Assembly: GCF_013488205.1 (NCBI RefSeq)
Contig: NZ_CP040908.1
Location: 3,474,001-3,538,000 of the forward strand
Source of the DNA: Empedobacter falsenii
Lineage (GTDB): Bacteria > Bacteroidota > Bacteroidia > Flavobacteriales > Weeksellaceae
Length of the DNA: 64,000 bases
Reading direction: 5' to 3'
Part shown: piece by piece, positions 1-9,851 of the stretch
How positions within the stretch are numbered: the first letter of the stretch is position 1
Layout: every line of letters begins with the position of its first letter
The notes under the pieces: model-generated
Database searches by the model: none
Seen by the model: the letters and a program-made list of their open reading frames with translations, nothing else
Told to the model about the DNA's origin: nothing
Position numbers and translations under genes: made by a program

Positions 1-1932
1 TGTTTCTCAATCGGAATAATTTTATCTGAATTATTAATTCCTGCTACAAATTTACGAATTATATTTTTTTTACTAATTATTCTACTTTTTATCTCTTTGT
101 TAAAAAATAATAATCGTCAAAATATCATCGCTTTTTTGGGCATTTCGATGATTTTAGGCTACTATATTCATCAAAATTATAATCGCCATACAAAAATTGA
201 CTTCGAATCTGTTTCGAAAATTCATTTGCTAAAAGTCGTTTATAGTTCTAATTCAACCGAAAAATACACCAATTATGTTGTAAAAGATATCGAAACGAAT
301 GAGCAAATTTTACTTCATATCAAACCTCAACAACAAATTTTATATCCCAATGATGAAATCATCATTTTCGGAGAAAAAAGGGAAATTCAAGAACCATTGA
401 ATCCATATCAATTTGATTATAAGCATTTTTTAAATAGAAAAAGAATTTATTCTCAAATCTTTACAGATGAAATTATTTCTATTCACAAAGAAGGAAACGG
501 TTTTCGGAATTGGGTTGCAAAATCTAAAGTCAAGATTCGAGAAAAGCTAACAGAACAAGGTTATTCACTCGAAAGCAGAGCGATAATTTCGTCTATGCTT
601 TTGGGTGATAGAACCGAGCTTTCGCAAGAACTTAATCAAAGTTATGTGGCGACCGGAGTTGTACATATTTTATCTATTTCTGGTTTGCATGTGATGATGA
701 TTTACATGATTTTACAATTCGTTTTGCAACCATTAATTAAGCTAAAAAATGGTCGGAAAATTAGAATAATTATTAGCTTAATATTTATCTGGGTTTTTGC
801 ATTTTATGTCGAATTAGAACCGCCAGTTTTTCGTTCTGCATTGATGATTACCATTTATTACATTAGCGAATTACTCAATCGACCGAAAAATATTTTTCAT
901 ACACTTTCACTTTCCGCCTTTATTATTCTAGTTTTTCAACCAAATTATTTGTTTGATGTTGGTTTTCAATTGAGTTTTTCAGCAGTCTTTTTCATTGTTT
1001 GGCTCAATCCAATTTTCGAGCATTATTGGAAGGTTAAAAATAGTTTCTTGAAGAAAATTAAGATTATGATTGAAACAAGTTTATCTGCACAACTAGGAAC
1101 TTTACCAATTTCGGTCTTGTATTTTAATCAATTTTCGGGTTTATTTTTATTTGGAAATTTAGTCTTGATCCCTGCTTCTTTTTTGATGATTTGTGGTGGT
1201 ATAATTAGTATTCTTCTCATCATTTTTGATCTTAATATTCCAATTTATACGTGGATTTTCAATCATTTTATCTATTATTCAAATCAATATATTTATTGGT
1301 TAGCGAATTTCAAGTTTATTGCAAAAGATGTTTACATCAGTTTATTTACCGCAATTTTGATTGGCGTTATTTTATATGCGTCGAAACCATTATTCTTGAA
1401 AAAATCTAAACTAGCATTATTTGTTTGTCTAATTTCTTTATTCCTAATTGAATTTGAAAGATATTATCAAGTTTATCAACTCAATCATTCGAATGAATTG
1501 ATCGTTTTTAATCAATATAAAAATAGTATTATCGGAATAAGAAATCAACGAAGTTTAGCAATTTTAAGCGAAAATCCTTTGGATGAAAAAACATATAATT
1601 TTAAGATTAAACCTTATAAAATTCACGAACGAATTAAAGATGTTAGTTTCTACTCTTATGATTCAGACTTTAAACATCAACATTTTATCAAACATCCAAA
1701 TTCTATCGAAACGAAGTCATTTAAACTCCTATTAAATGAAGAAGATTCAGCGCTTCCTTTCTATGTGTTAATTCATCAATCAAAGCTTTATCCTTTCGAA
1801 AATAATAACAAATTAAAAAGGGTAATTGCCGATGCCAGCAACTACCCTTCTATTGTTAGAGAACTTGAAGAAACTTCTGATTCTGTTTTATGGAAAACCT
1901 CTCAACAAGGTTATTTCTCGATTAAATTTTGA
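1..1932 (+). CDS. comEC: ComEC/Rec2-family DNA uptake channel protein (5' partial)
   Basis: This is an integral membrane protein of the ComEC/Rec2 competence family, which carries single-stranded DNA across the inner membrane. The frame is open without a stop from base 1, and its first visible residues are strongly hydrophobic. The gene therefore starts upstream of the window, and the internal TTG at 97 is not the start. The family hallmark ISGLHVMM lies near nt 672-705, followed by many hydrophobic helices. The last 170 or so residues are soluble and show no metallo-beta-lactamase histidine motif, so this looks like the shorter ComEC form. The stop codon overlaps the end of the convergent thioredoxin gene by 11 nt, with no terminator between them. 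Confidence 0.85.
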   Translation, partial: CFSIGIILSELLIPATNLRIIFFLLIILLFISLLKNNNRQNIIAFLGISMILGYYIHQNYNRHTKIDFESVSKIHLLKVVYSSNSTEKYTNYVVKDIETNEQILLHIKPQQQILYPNDEIIIFGEKREIQEPLNPYQFDYKHFLNRKRIYSQIFTDEIISIHKEGNGFRNWVAKSKVKIREKLTEQGYSLESRAIISSMLLGDRTELSQELNQSYVATGVVHILSISGLHVMMIYMILQFVLQPLIKLKNGRKIRIIISLIFIWVFAFYVELEPPVFRSALMITIYYISELLNRPKNIFHTLSLSAFIILVFQPNYLFDVGFQLSFSAVFFIVWLNPIFEHYWKVKNSFLKKIKIMIETSLSAQLGTLPISVLYFNQFSGLFLFGNLVLIPASFLMICGGIISILLIIFDLNIPIYTWIFNHFIYYSNQYIYWLANFKFIAKDVYISLFTAILIGVILYASKPLFLKKSKLALFVCLISLFLIEFERYYQVYQLNHSNELIVFNQYKNSIIGIRNQRSLAILSENPLDEKTYNFKIKPYKIHERIKDVSFYSYDSDFKHQHFIKHPNSIETKSFKLLLNEEDSALPFYVLIHQSKLYPFENNNKLKRVIADASNYPSIVRELEETSDSVLWKTSQQGYFSIKF

Positions 1933-2374
1933 TATCGTTTATGAAATCTGTTGAACTACGATAACCCAAAACGACTTTGTTGATATCTCCTTTTCCGTTC
2001 ATCAAAACAGTTGCAGGATAACTCAATTGTCCGTTTGTAAAGGCATATGCCATATAATTCGCTTTAGCAGGCGCAATATATGTATACTGAATTCCCATAA
2101 ATTTTACCATATCCTTTGTTTCTGCATCAAATTTTACCGCAATATAATTTTTGTTTACATAATCTGCGACTTTATTATCTGTAAAAGTTTCTTTGTCCAA
2201 ACGCTTACAGAATCCACACCAAGTTGTATAAAAATTAATCAATACAGGTTTTTCTGGATGTGCTTTTATTTCCTTTGTTGCTTCGTCTAATGATAACCAT
2301 TTAATTTCTTGTCCGAAAAGAAATGATGATAAAATTAGGGCAGCGATTGCTAAGCTTGATTTCATAAATTTCAA
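1922..2374 (-). CDS. secreted thioredoxin-fold protein
   Basis: The 150-residue protein has an N-terminal signal peptide (hydrophobic residues 6-20, probable cleavage after FG). A thioredoxin-like domain follows, with the redox motif WCGFC at residues 52-56 and a likely cis-proline in the segment YPATVLM. The motif resembles thiol-disulfide oxidoreductases of the DsbD-gamma/thioredoxin_7 type that act in the bacteroidotal periplasm. It lies 6 nt downstream of the larger peptide transporter gene and is probably cotranscribed with it. The substrate cannot be read from the sequence. Confidence 0.85.
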   Translation of the reverse strand: MKFMKSSLAIAALILSSFLFGQEIKWLSLDEATKEIKAHPEKPVLINFYTTWCGFCKRLDKETFTDNKVADYVNKNYIAVKFDAETKDMVKFMGIQYTYIAPAKANYMAYAFTNGQLSYPATVLMNGKGDINKVVLGYRSSTDFINDIKI

Positions 2375-2380
2375 TCTTTA

Positions 2381-4465
2381 TTATTTAACTCCGTGCATCA
2401 ATTTCTTCATAACTGGATTTAATGCGATAACGATTAAACCTGCTACAATTGGTACAATTGTAAAAATTAAGAAGAAAGTTGATAACGAATATTCTTTTGT
2501 AATATTTTCGATTTGACCTCCTAAAATGGCTGCCAATTTGTTACCAATTGCAATTGCAAGGTACCACATTCCGAACATAAATGCAATCATACGTGCTGGA
2601 ACTAATTTTGATACGTACGAAAGTCCAACTGGAGATAAACAGAGCTCGCCCAATGTATGGAACAAATAAGCTAATACTAACCAGATGATAGAAACGCGAA
2701 CGCCTTCTGAAATTCCGTAAGAACCGAAAGCTAAGAATCCGAATCCGATTGCCATAATGATTAATCCTAAACCATATTTTACAGAAGCTGATGGGTTGTA
2801 TTTAGAATCCCAAACACGAGAAACTAATGAAGCTAATGCAATGATGAAGAAAGAGTTTAATGTAGAGAACCAAGAAACGGTAATTTCTACTTGAGAATCT
2901 TTAATCTCTGCTACTTTCGCAGGAACAACTTCAGATGGTTTGTTTTGATTTTTATATTCAGTATCTAATTTCACTAAACTTTCTGGAGAAACTAATACAA
3001 ATTTATCTCCTTCTTTGTGAATGCTAATATCTGAACCTTTTGTTAAAGCGTCTTGAGAAGCTAAATTAATTGTTTCAGTAACAATTTTATCTGTAGAATT
3101 TGCAACATAAGAAGCCGTAACTGGTGTTTTATCAAAAACAGGTTGACCTTCTTCGTTCATCACTTGTTTACCAGAGTCGTCTAATTTAGCCGTTTCAATT
3201 GCTTGGTAAGAAACATCGTAAGAGTGAGAAGTCCAGTTATAGTTTAACATCCAAATTGCAGCAGCCCAAATTCCTAAGAAAGTAAACGCTAAAACAACAT
3301 TAGATAAAGCCGCTTTTTTAAATGTTTGTTTTGCTAATAAAATCAATACATACGAGATGAACAATAATGGAACAACTGTTAATAATGTATTGAAAACGTT
3401 GAATGCCATTGCAGCACCTCCAATTAAGTTACGTTCTGTATTATCACGCGCAAAGATTACTAATGATGTAGCTCCTTGTTCGAAAGACATCCAGAAGAAG
3501 ATAACGAAGAAAGCAAAAATAATTACCGCAATCATACGATCACGAACCACTTTTGTATAATTTGCCAAACGACGAATTACCACAAAGAAGAACAAGAATA
3601 ATGCTACTAAAATAACGACATTTTGTCCTGATAAACCTCCGATAGAGAATGGGAATAAGTTAATTCCACCAATTGCATTTAACGGATCATTGAACGCATA
3701 GCCTAATCCTAAAAGCGTCATAATAACGATTAAGATTTGATCTAAAACTGTAAAAGGATTTGGTTTTTCTCCTGGCTCATATTTTGGTGTATCATCATCA
3801 GCAGTAATTTGATTTCCTGTTTTTGAAGGAACTTCACCGATATGCCCAAATAATGGTTTTGCTAACCAGAACTGTAATGTACCCAATAACATGAAGATTC
3901 CAGCTAAACCGAATCCCCAGTGCCATCCAACTTTTTCTGCTAAGAATCCACACAACATCATTCCGAAGAATGCACCAGCGTTAACTCCCATGTAGAAAAT
4001 TGTATAAGCACCATCCTTTTTCTCAGGAAAGTCTTTGTACATTTCTGATAAGATAGATGTCATATTTGGTTTAAAGAATCCTGTTCCGATAACCAAACAC
4101 GCCAATCCTAAATATAAAAAGATAGGTGTATCAAAAGCCATAAATGCATGACCAAGAGTCATAATAATCGCACCAATTACAACTGCCCAACGATAACCTA
4201 TGTATTTATCGGCAATAATCCCTCCAAAGATGGGCGTAATGTAAAGTAACATTGCGTATGTTCCATATAAAGCGGTTGCTTTTTCTATAGACCATTCCCA
4301 ACCTGGATTTAACCCAATAACTGCAGCTGTTAAAAACTGAATTAATAAAACGCGCATTCCGTAGAATGAAAAACGCTCCCACATCTCTGTAAAGAAAAGC
4401 ACGAACAATCCCGACGGATGTCCTAGTACTTTTGAATCAAAGAAATTTTCCGATTTTGAACTCAT
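2381..4465 (-). CDS. POT-family proton-coupled di/tripeptide transporter with large insertion
   Basis: This is a major facilitator of the POT/PTR2 family that imports di- and tripeptides with protons. The ExxERFxxYG signature is at residues 27-36 (EMWERFSFYG), and the PTR2 signature FYMGVNAGAFFG is near 157-168. At 694 residues it is about 200 longer than its neighbour. The extra length falls between residues 345 and 530 and contains two additional hydrophobic segments (about 355-378 and 386-408) and a hydrophilic stretch of about 120 residues (410-530). The gene follows the second transporter gene after 29 nt, so the two look like a tandem duplication in one operon with the thioredoxin gene. 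Confidence 0.9.
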   Translation of the reverse strand: MSSKSENFFDSKVLGHPSGLFVLFFTEMWERFSFYGMRVLLIQFLTAAVIGLNPGWEWSIEKATALYGTYAMLLYITPIFGGIIADKYIGYRWAVVIGAIIMTLGHAFMAFDTPIFLYLGLACLVIGTGFFKPNMTSILSEMYKDFPEKKDGAYTIFYMGVNAGAFFGMMLCGFLAEKVGWHWGFGLAGIFMLLGTLQFWLAKPLFGHIGEVPSKTGNQITADDDTPKYEPGEKPNPFTVLDQILIVIMTLLGLGYAFNDPLNAIGGINLFPFSIGGLSGQNVVILVALFLFFFVVIRRLANYTKVVRDRMIAVIIFAFFVIFFWMSFEQGATSLVIFARDNTERNLIGGAAMAFNVFNTLLTVVPLLFISYVLILLAKQTFKKAALSNVVLAFTFLGIWAAAIWMLNYNWTSHSYDVSYQAIETAKLDDSGKQVMNEEGQPVFDKTPVTASYVANSTDKIVTETINLASQDALTKGSDISIHKEGDKFVLVSPESLVKLDTEYKNQNKPSEVVPAKVAEIKDSQVEITVSWFSTLNSFFIIALASLVSRVWDSKYNPSASVKYGLGLIIMAIGFGFLAFGSYGISEGVRVSIIWLVLAYLFHTLGELCLSPVGLSYVSKLVPARMIAFMFGMWYLAIAIGNKLAAILGGQIENITKEYSLSTFFLIFTIVPIVAGLIVIALNPVMKKLMHGVK

Positions 4466-4494
4466 GTTTGTTTGTTAAAAGTATATCTTAAAAG

Positions 4495-5979
4495 TTATTT
4501 TACGTCTTGCATTAATTTGCGAATAAATGGAGACAATACGATGACAATAACACCTGCAACTAAAGAGTAAATTGCCAATTGTTGATAACCATCTGTGTAA
4601 GCCATTAATTTATCTGTTAAAGATGCTGTTGGACTAGGATCTGACATTCCAGCTCCTAAAATACCTGCTAAATATTGCCCGTAAGCAGATGCTAAGAACC
4701 ATAATCCCATCATCATTCCTCCTAAGTGTTTTGGAGATAATTTTGTTACCATAGATAATCCAATTGGTGATAAACACAACTCTGCAATTGTAACTGCAAA
4801 ATATGCTAATGCAAATATTTCTAATGATGATAATCCATTTTCGTCAGCAAAGAATTTTAATGAATAGAAGATATAATAAGCCCCTGCTAACATCAAGAAA
4901 GCTAAACCAAATTTTACAACTGTGTTTGGCTCAATTTTCTTTTTCGCCATCCATAACCAAACTAATCCCAATAAAGGTGAGAAAATAATAACATACAATG
5001 AGTTTGCACTATTATTTACAATGTTTGGATCTAATGGAACGCTAAATAAAGTTGAATGTAAGTTTTTGTTTGCAAACAATGCCAAAGAACCTCCAGCTTG
5101 CTCAAAAATTGCAAAGAATAAAATAGAGAACGTAATCATGATAAAAGCAGCAATAAACTTACTTTTTTCTTTAGAACTTGGTATTTTATATAATTGAATT
5201 AAATAATAAATAATAGCCAATGGTCCTACAGTAAACATAAACATATCTGTGTATGCTGTATTATGAATCATGATAAAAATTAAAGGAATACAAACCAATG
5301 CTCCTACATATACTGCGACTTCTCTAATTAATCTTTTCTTAGGATCCATCTTTTCTAATGGAGAATCTCCGATTGGCCCTAACTCGTTACGGATAAATAA
5401 GAATAAAACAACTCCAATTATCATTACGATACCAGCTGCTAAGAAAGCATAATTCCAACCAACTTGTTTACCTAAATAAACACAAACTATACCTCCTAAA
5501 AATGCACCTATGTTAATCCCTGAATAAAATAAACCGAATCCGGCATCACGTCTTGGATCATCTGCTTTGTACAGTTCTCCAACCATCGAAGAAATATTTG
5601 GTTTGAAAAAACCTGTTCCAATAATACTTAATGTAATTCCGTAATAGAAAAATTGATGAGGATCTGTTGCAATTAATAAGTTTCCTGCAACCATTACCAA
5701 CCCTCCGAAGACTAATGATTTTTTGAACCCTAAGATTCTATCTGCAAAAATACCTCCGATAAAAGTAAATGCGTAAACAAAAGCTTGGATTGCTCCATAT
5801 TTTAAATTTGATTCTGCATCCGTTAATCCCAACATATCTACCATAAAAATGGCAAGAACTCCTCTCATTCCATAGAAGCAGAAACGCTCCCACATTTCTA
5901 CCATAAACAAATGCCAAAGCTGTTTTGGGTATTTCCCTTCAAAGTTTTGAATTTGCTCTAAAGTTAATTTTTGACTCAT
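4495..5979 (-). CDS. POT-family proton-coupled di/tripeptide transporter
   Basis: This 494-residue protein has the normal prokaryotic POT length. It carries the ExxERFxxYG motif near residues 28-37 (EMWERFCFYG) and the FYSGINIGAFLGG signature near 152-164, with hydrophobic helices throughout. It imports short peptides using the proton gradient. It is the first gene of a leftward cluster with the longer POT paralogue and the secreted thioredoxin gene. The DPP-IV gene upstream is on the same strand but separated by a terminator-like hairpin, so it is probably a separate transcript. Confidence 0.92.
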   Translation of the reverse strand: MSQKLTLEQIQNFEGKYPKQLWHLFMVEMWERFCFYGMRGVLAIFMVDMLGLTDAESNLKYGAIQAFVYAFTFIGGIFADRILGFKKSLVFGGLVMVAGNLLIATDPHQFFYYGITLSIIGTGFFKPNISSMVGELYKADDPRRDAGFGLFYSGINIGAFLGGIVCVYLGKQVGWNYAFLAAGIVMIIGVVLFLFIRNELGPIGDSPLEKMDPKKRLIREVAVYVGALVCIPLIFIMIHNTAYTDMFMFTVGPLAIIYYLIQLYKIPSSKEKSKFIAAFIMITFSILFFAIFEQAGGSLALFANKNLHSTLFSVPLDPNIVNNSANSLYVIIFSPLLGLVWLWMAKKKIEPNTVVKFGLAFLMLAGAYYIFYSLKFFADENGLSSLEIFALAYFAVTIAELCLSPIGLSMVTKLSPKHLGGMMMGLWFLASAYGQYLAGILGAGMSDPSPTASLTDKLMAYTDGYQQLAIYSLVAGVIVIVLSPFIRKLMQDVK

Positions 5980-6037
5980 AATTTCTTTAACTAAGCGCTA
6001 ATATATCATTTAGATTTTATTAGCAATCAACGAAAAT

Positions 6038-6072
6038 AAAAAAAACCTCCGACAATGCAGAGGTTTTTTTTG
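6038..6072 (-). terminator. Rho-independent terminator of the DPP-IV gene
   Basis: Arms AAAAACCTC (6041-6049) and GAGGTTTTT (6060-6068) flank a 10-nt loop. A/T runs on both sides would give a U-tract on either strand. It lies between the stop of the peptidase gene and the start of the POT transporter. Confidence 0.75.
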
Positions 6073-6150
6073 TTTAATGTATGATTTTTGTCAATTTGAA
6101 TAATGTTTCATCTTATTCATTGGCGTATTCTAATAAATACAGCTTTTTTC

Positions 6151-8310
6151 TTACAAATTCTTCTTGATAAAGTTTGTCATTTTACGGTAAAGCTGAATAC
6201 GCGTGTTTCCACCATAAATCCCGTGATCTTTATCGGTATAAATTGCCATATCAAAATCTTTGTTCGCTTGTACCAACGCTTCCGATAATTCGAATGTGTT
6301 TTGTGGATGTACATTATCATCAGCAGAACCAGAAATTAATAAGAAATTACCTTTCAACTCGTTTGCATAATTAATTGGTGAATTGTCATCATAACCAGCT
6401 GCATTTTCTTCTGGTGTACGCATAAAACGTTCTGTATAAACAGAATCATAATAACGCCAGTTTGTTACAGGAGCAACAGCAATTGCCGCTTTGAACACAT
6501 CATTCCCTTTGAATAATACATTCGAAGCCATGAATCCTCCGTAAGACCAACCCCAAATTCCGATACGAGATTTGTCCACATAAGGTAAGTTACCAATCTC
6601 TTTTGCCGCAGCAATTTGATCTTCTACCTCATATTTTCCTAATTGTAAATATGTTTGTTTCTTGAAAGCTTCTCCTTTGTATCCCGTTCCACGACCGTCA
6701 ACACAAAAAACGATGTAACCTTCTTGCGCCAACATCATGTGCCAATAATCATTCGAGTTGAAATAAGCATTGTTTACATTCTGAGAACCTGGTCCAGAAT
6801 ATTGATACATCAAAACTGGGTATTTTTTGTTTGGATCAAAGTTTTTTGGTTTGATTACATACGCATTCAATTCATTTCCTGCTGCAGTTTTCAACACAAA
6901 TAATTCTTTTGTTCCAATATTATCTGTAGTCAATTTATCTTTTAAAGAAGTATTGTCAACGATAACACCCAAATCTTTTCCAGATTTAGATTCTACTAAA
7001 CTAATTGTTTTTGGAGTTGTTGTATTCGAAAAAGTGTTAATAAAATACGTAAAATTCTTACTGAAAGCAGCCGAATTTGTTCCATTATTTTTCGTCAACA
7101 TTGTTGTTTTCTTACCATCTAAACTAACCGAAGAAATTTGTCTTTCTGTCGAAATACGTTTTCCATTATTTGAGTTTGATTGATAATAAAGTGTTTTATT
7201 ACCAGGATTATACCCATAGTAATTCGTTACCTCCCAATCTCCTTTCGTCACTTGGTTAATTAGCTTTCCGCTATCTGCATAATGGTAAATATGGTTATTT
7301 CCATCGCGCTCAGAAGTCCATAAGAACGAATTATCTGCTAAAAATTCTAATGTTAAATTATCCGTTTCTATCCACGCTTTATTTGTTTCAGTAAATAATT
7401 TATTTACTTTTTTCGTGTTGATATCATAAAACGAAACATCTACATTATTTTGATGACGGTTAGACGTTACAACCGTTAATAAATTCGCTTTTGTAGAGAA
7501 CTTAATTTTCGGAATGTAATAATTCTGAACTCCGCCTAAATTAACATTTGCAGTTGAGTTATTCTTCGTATCAAAAACATGTAACGAAACTTCCGAATTG
7601 TCTTGTCCTGCTTTTGGATATTTGTAACGTAATTCTTGTGGATAAAGATTATTGTGGTAAATCGGAATATTAATTTCTTTGACTTTCGATTCGTCAAAAC
7701 GAACATAAGCCAAAGACGTTCCATCAGCATTCCAATCAAAATTTCTTACGAAACCAAACTCTTCTTCATAAACCCAATCGTTGATCCCGTTGATAATATT
7801 ATTCTTTTTACCATCCGTTGTAACTTGAATTACCTTGTTCGATTTTAAGTCTTGAATGTATAAATTATTCTCAAAAGCAAAAGCTACCTTAGAAGCATCT
7901 GGCGAAAACAAAGGCTCTTGAATTCCTTTTCCATCAAATAACAATACTTTCGATTTTGTTTGTGTATCATACACTTCAAACTTTGCTGTAAACGAATGGC
8001 GATAAATTTGGTGCGAATTAGTTTGCAATAAAACGTAACGCTCATCAGAACTAAATTCATAACCTTCAAACTTTCCAGGAACGACAACTACATCAGAAGT
8101 CTGACCTTTTTTCAATGTCGATTCATACGAACGTTTTACCAATCCGTCTTTTGTCAGAATAGTATAATTTTCTCCATCGTTCAATGAGTTCACACCGTAC
8201 AAAGAATTTTCGCGGTATTTTCCGCCATATATCCCTTCAATGGTTATTTGTTGTGCATAAGAATAAGCGCCCATCGCAAGGATAGCCAAACTTAAAATAA
8301 ATTTTTTCAT
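6151..8310 (-). CDS. S9 family peptidase, dipeptidyl peptidase IV
   Basis: This 719-residue secreted serine peptidase of the S9B (DPP-IV) type removes X-Pro or X-Ala dipeptides from peptide N-termini. A signal peptide covers about residues 1-19, ending in SYAQ. A long beta-propeller follows, containing the Glu-Glu substrate motif in NDWVYEEEFGF. The C-terminal alpha/beta hydrolase domain has the nucleophile in GWSYGGF (Ser about 589), the acid in GSADDNVH (Asp about 664-665) and the histidine in DKDHGIYGG (about 696). The product dipeptides are ideal substrates for the two POT transporters encoded just downstream, which suggests a peptide-scavenging pathway. A possible -7 element (TATATTTG on this strand) lies at 8343-8350. 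Confidence 0.93.
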   Translation of the reverse strand: MKKFILSLAILAMGAYSYAQQITIEGIYGGKYRENSLYGVNSLNDGENYTILTKDGLVKRSYESTLKKGQTSDVVVVPGKFEGYEFSSDERYVLLQTNSHQIYRHSFTAKFEVYDTQTKSKVLLFDGKGIQEPLFSPDASKVAFAFENNLYIQDLKSNKVIQVTTDGKKNNIINGINDWVYEEEFGFVRNFDWNADGTSLAYVRFDESKVKEINIPIYHNNLYPQELRYKYPKAGQDNSEVSLHVFDTKNNSTANVNLGGVQNYYIPKIKFSTKANLLTVVTSNRHQNNVDVSFYDINTKKVNKLFTETNKAWIETDNLTLEFLADNSFLWTSERDGNNHIYHYADSGKLINQVTKGDWEVTNYYGYNPGNKTLYYQSNSNNGKRISTERQISSVSLDGKKTTMLTKNNGTNSAAFSKNFTYFINTFSNTTTPKTISLVESKSGKDLGVIVDNTSLKDKLTTDNIGTKELFVLKTAAGNELNAYVIKPKNFDPNKKYPVLMYQYSGPGSQNVNNAYFNSNDYWHMMLAQEGYIVFCVDGRGTGYKGEAFKKQTYLQLGKYEVEDQIAAAKEIGNLPYVDKSRIGIWGWSYGGFMASNVLFKGNDVFKAAIAVAPVTNWRYYDSVYTERFMRTPEENAAGYDDNSPINYANELKGNFLLISGSADDNVHPQNTFELSEALVQANKDFDMAIYTDKDHGIYGGNTRIQLYRKMTNFIKKNL

Positions 8311-8342
8311 ATTAATTTTCTAATCATGTGAGTTCAAACAAT

Positions 8343-8350
8343 CAAATATA
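8343..8350 (-). promoter_or_regulatory. candidate -7 promoter element for the DPP-IV gene
   Basis: On the minus strand this reads TATATTTG, an exact match to the Bacteroidota -7 consensus TAnnTTTG, 32 nt upstream of the start codon. No TTG sits at the expected 17-23 nt spacing, so the -33 element is weak or absent. Confidence 0.4.
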
Positions 8351-8458
8351 AACAATTATATTTTTTAGAAAACCCCTTTCAACCGAATAATGAACATAAA
8401 TAGAAGATGTACAAAAAGTTTTAAGTATTTTTATACATTCTATCAATCAAAACGTTTG

Positions 8459-8466
8459 TAATTTTG
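8459..8466 (+). promoter_or_regulatory. candidate -7 promoter element for HMG-CoA reductase
   Basis: TAATTTTG matches TAnnTTTG and overlaps the upstream in-frame TTG at 8464. Transcription would begin around 8472-8475, giving a leader of about 15 nt before the ATG at 8488. The TTG is therefore unlikely to be the start codon. The -33 element is not obvious. Confidence 0.5.
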
Positions 8467-8487
8467 TCTTATAAAAAAGTATCCAAT

Positions 8488-9843
8488 ATGAAGCATCAAG
8501 TAGTAGAAGGTTTTTCGAAATTATCGAAAGAAGGAAAAATTGAATGGGTTGTCAATGAATATTTGAATGGTGATGAATCTGCCATCAAAGTATTGAAACA
8601 ATATTGGAATGATGATGCAGATTTACAAAAACTGCACGACGAATTTTCAGAAAATACAGTTTCTAATTTCTATATGCCGTTTGGTTTAGCGCCAAACTTT
8701 TTAATCAACGACGAATTATACGCTATTCCAATGGCGGTTGAAGAGTCTTCTGTTGTTGCTGCTGCTTCTAAAGCTGCCAAGTTTTGGCAAACACGTGGAG
8801 GTTTCAAAACAACTATTTTATCAACAACAAAATTAGGTCACGTGCATTTTATGTACGAAGGTGACAAAGAAAAGTTGCAAAATGCATTTGAAACGACGAT
8901 TAAAAATCAATTAATCAAAACGACAAATGATATCACAAAAAACATGCGTGCGCGCGGTGGTGGTATTTTGGCTTTGGAATTAATTGATAAAACAGCTGAT
9001 TTAGAAAACTATTATCAAATAAAAGCTTCTTTCGAAACAATGGATTCGATGGGTGCAAACTTCATCAATTCATGTTTAGAGCAATTTGCCAAAACATTAC
9101 GAAACGAAATCGAAGCTGATTCTACTTTTACAGATGATGAAAAAGATTCAGTTCAAATCGTGATGTGTATTTTATCGAATTATACGCCAGATTGTATTGT
9201 TCGTGCAGAAGTTTCTTGTCCTGTTGAGCAATTAGCAGAAGGGAATGTAACCTCAGAAGAATTTGTCGAGAAGTTTTCTCGTGCGGTTCGAATTGCAGAA
9301 ATAGAGCCTTATCGCGCAACAACGCATAACAAAGGAATTATGAACGGAATTGATGCGGTTGTGATTGCAACAGGTAACGATTTCCGTGCTGTAGAGGCTT
9401 GTGCGCATACATATGCCGCAAAAGATGGTCAATATTCTTCATTAACACATTGCGAAGTAAAAGATGGAATTTTCCGTTTTTGGATTGATTTACCAACTGC
9501 TCTTGGAACAATTGGTGGATTGACAGCTTTGCATCCTTTAGTAAAATTAGCGATGGGAATTCTTGGAAAACCAAATGCTAAAGAATTGATGGGGTTTGTT
9601 GCTGTTGCTGGATTAGCGCAAAACTTTGGTGCGTTGCGTTCTTTGGTTACAACTGGAATTCAGAAAGGTCACATGAAAATGCACTTGATGAATATCTTGA
9701 ATCAATTGGAAGCAACAGAAGAAGAAAAGAAATATTTTGTCAATTATTTTAAAGATAAAACGGTTTCTCATCACAATGTCATCGAAGAGTTTTGCAGATT
9801 ACGTGGTGTAGAAAATGTAGAAGACATCAAAAAAGATAAATAA
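8488..9843 (+). CDS. hydroxymethylglutaryl-CoA reductase, class II type
   Basis: This enzyme interconverts HMG-CoA and mevalonate. In Flavobacteriia the class II enzyme serves the mevalonate pathway to isoprenoids. Recognisable blocks are PMAVEESSVVAAAS near the N-terminus (catalytic Glu region), DAVVIATGNDFRAVEA in the centre (catalytic Asp and NAD(P)-binding region), and a C-terminal segment with a catalytic-type histidine in IQKGHMKMH. I chose the ATG at 8488 (451 residues) over an in-frame TTG at 8464, because that TTG lies within a promoter-like -7 box. The next gene starts 8 nt downstream, so a small operon to about 11050 is likely. Confidence 0.93.
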   Translation: MKHQVVEGFSKLSKEGKIEWVVNEYLNGDESAIKVLKQYWNDDADLQKLHDEFSENTVSNFYMPFGLAPNFLINDELYAIPMAVEESSVVAAASKAAKFWQTRGGFKTTILSTTKLGHVHFMYEGDKEKLQNAFETTIKNQLIKTTNDITKNMRARGGGILALELIDKTADLENYYQIKASFETMDSMGANFINSCLEQFAKTLRNEIEADSTFTDDEKDSVQIVMCILSNYTPDCIVRAEVSCPVEQLAEGNVTSEEFVEKFSRAVRIAEIEPYRATTHNKGIMNGIDAVVIATGNDFRAVEACAHTYAAKDGQYSSLTHCEVKDGIFRFWIDLPTALGTIGGLTALHPLVKLAMGILGKPNAKELMGFVAVAGLAQNFGALRSLVTTGIQKGHMKMHLMNILNQLEATEEEKKYFVNYFKDKTVSHHNVIEEFCRLRGVENVEDIKKDK

Positions 9844-9851
9844 TCTAACAA

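Noticed and set aside
97-99. TTG at 97 as the start of comEC
   Set aside because: The frame is open to base 1 with a hydrophobic sequence, so the gene begins outside the window.
8464-8487. TTG start for HMG-CoA reductase at 8464
   Set aside because: The TTG overlaps a TAnnTTTG promoter box, and the ATG at 8488 is a normal start for the family.
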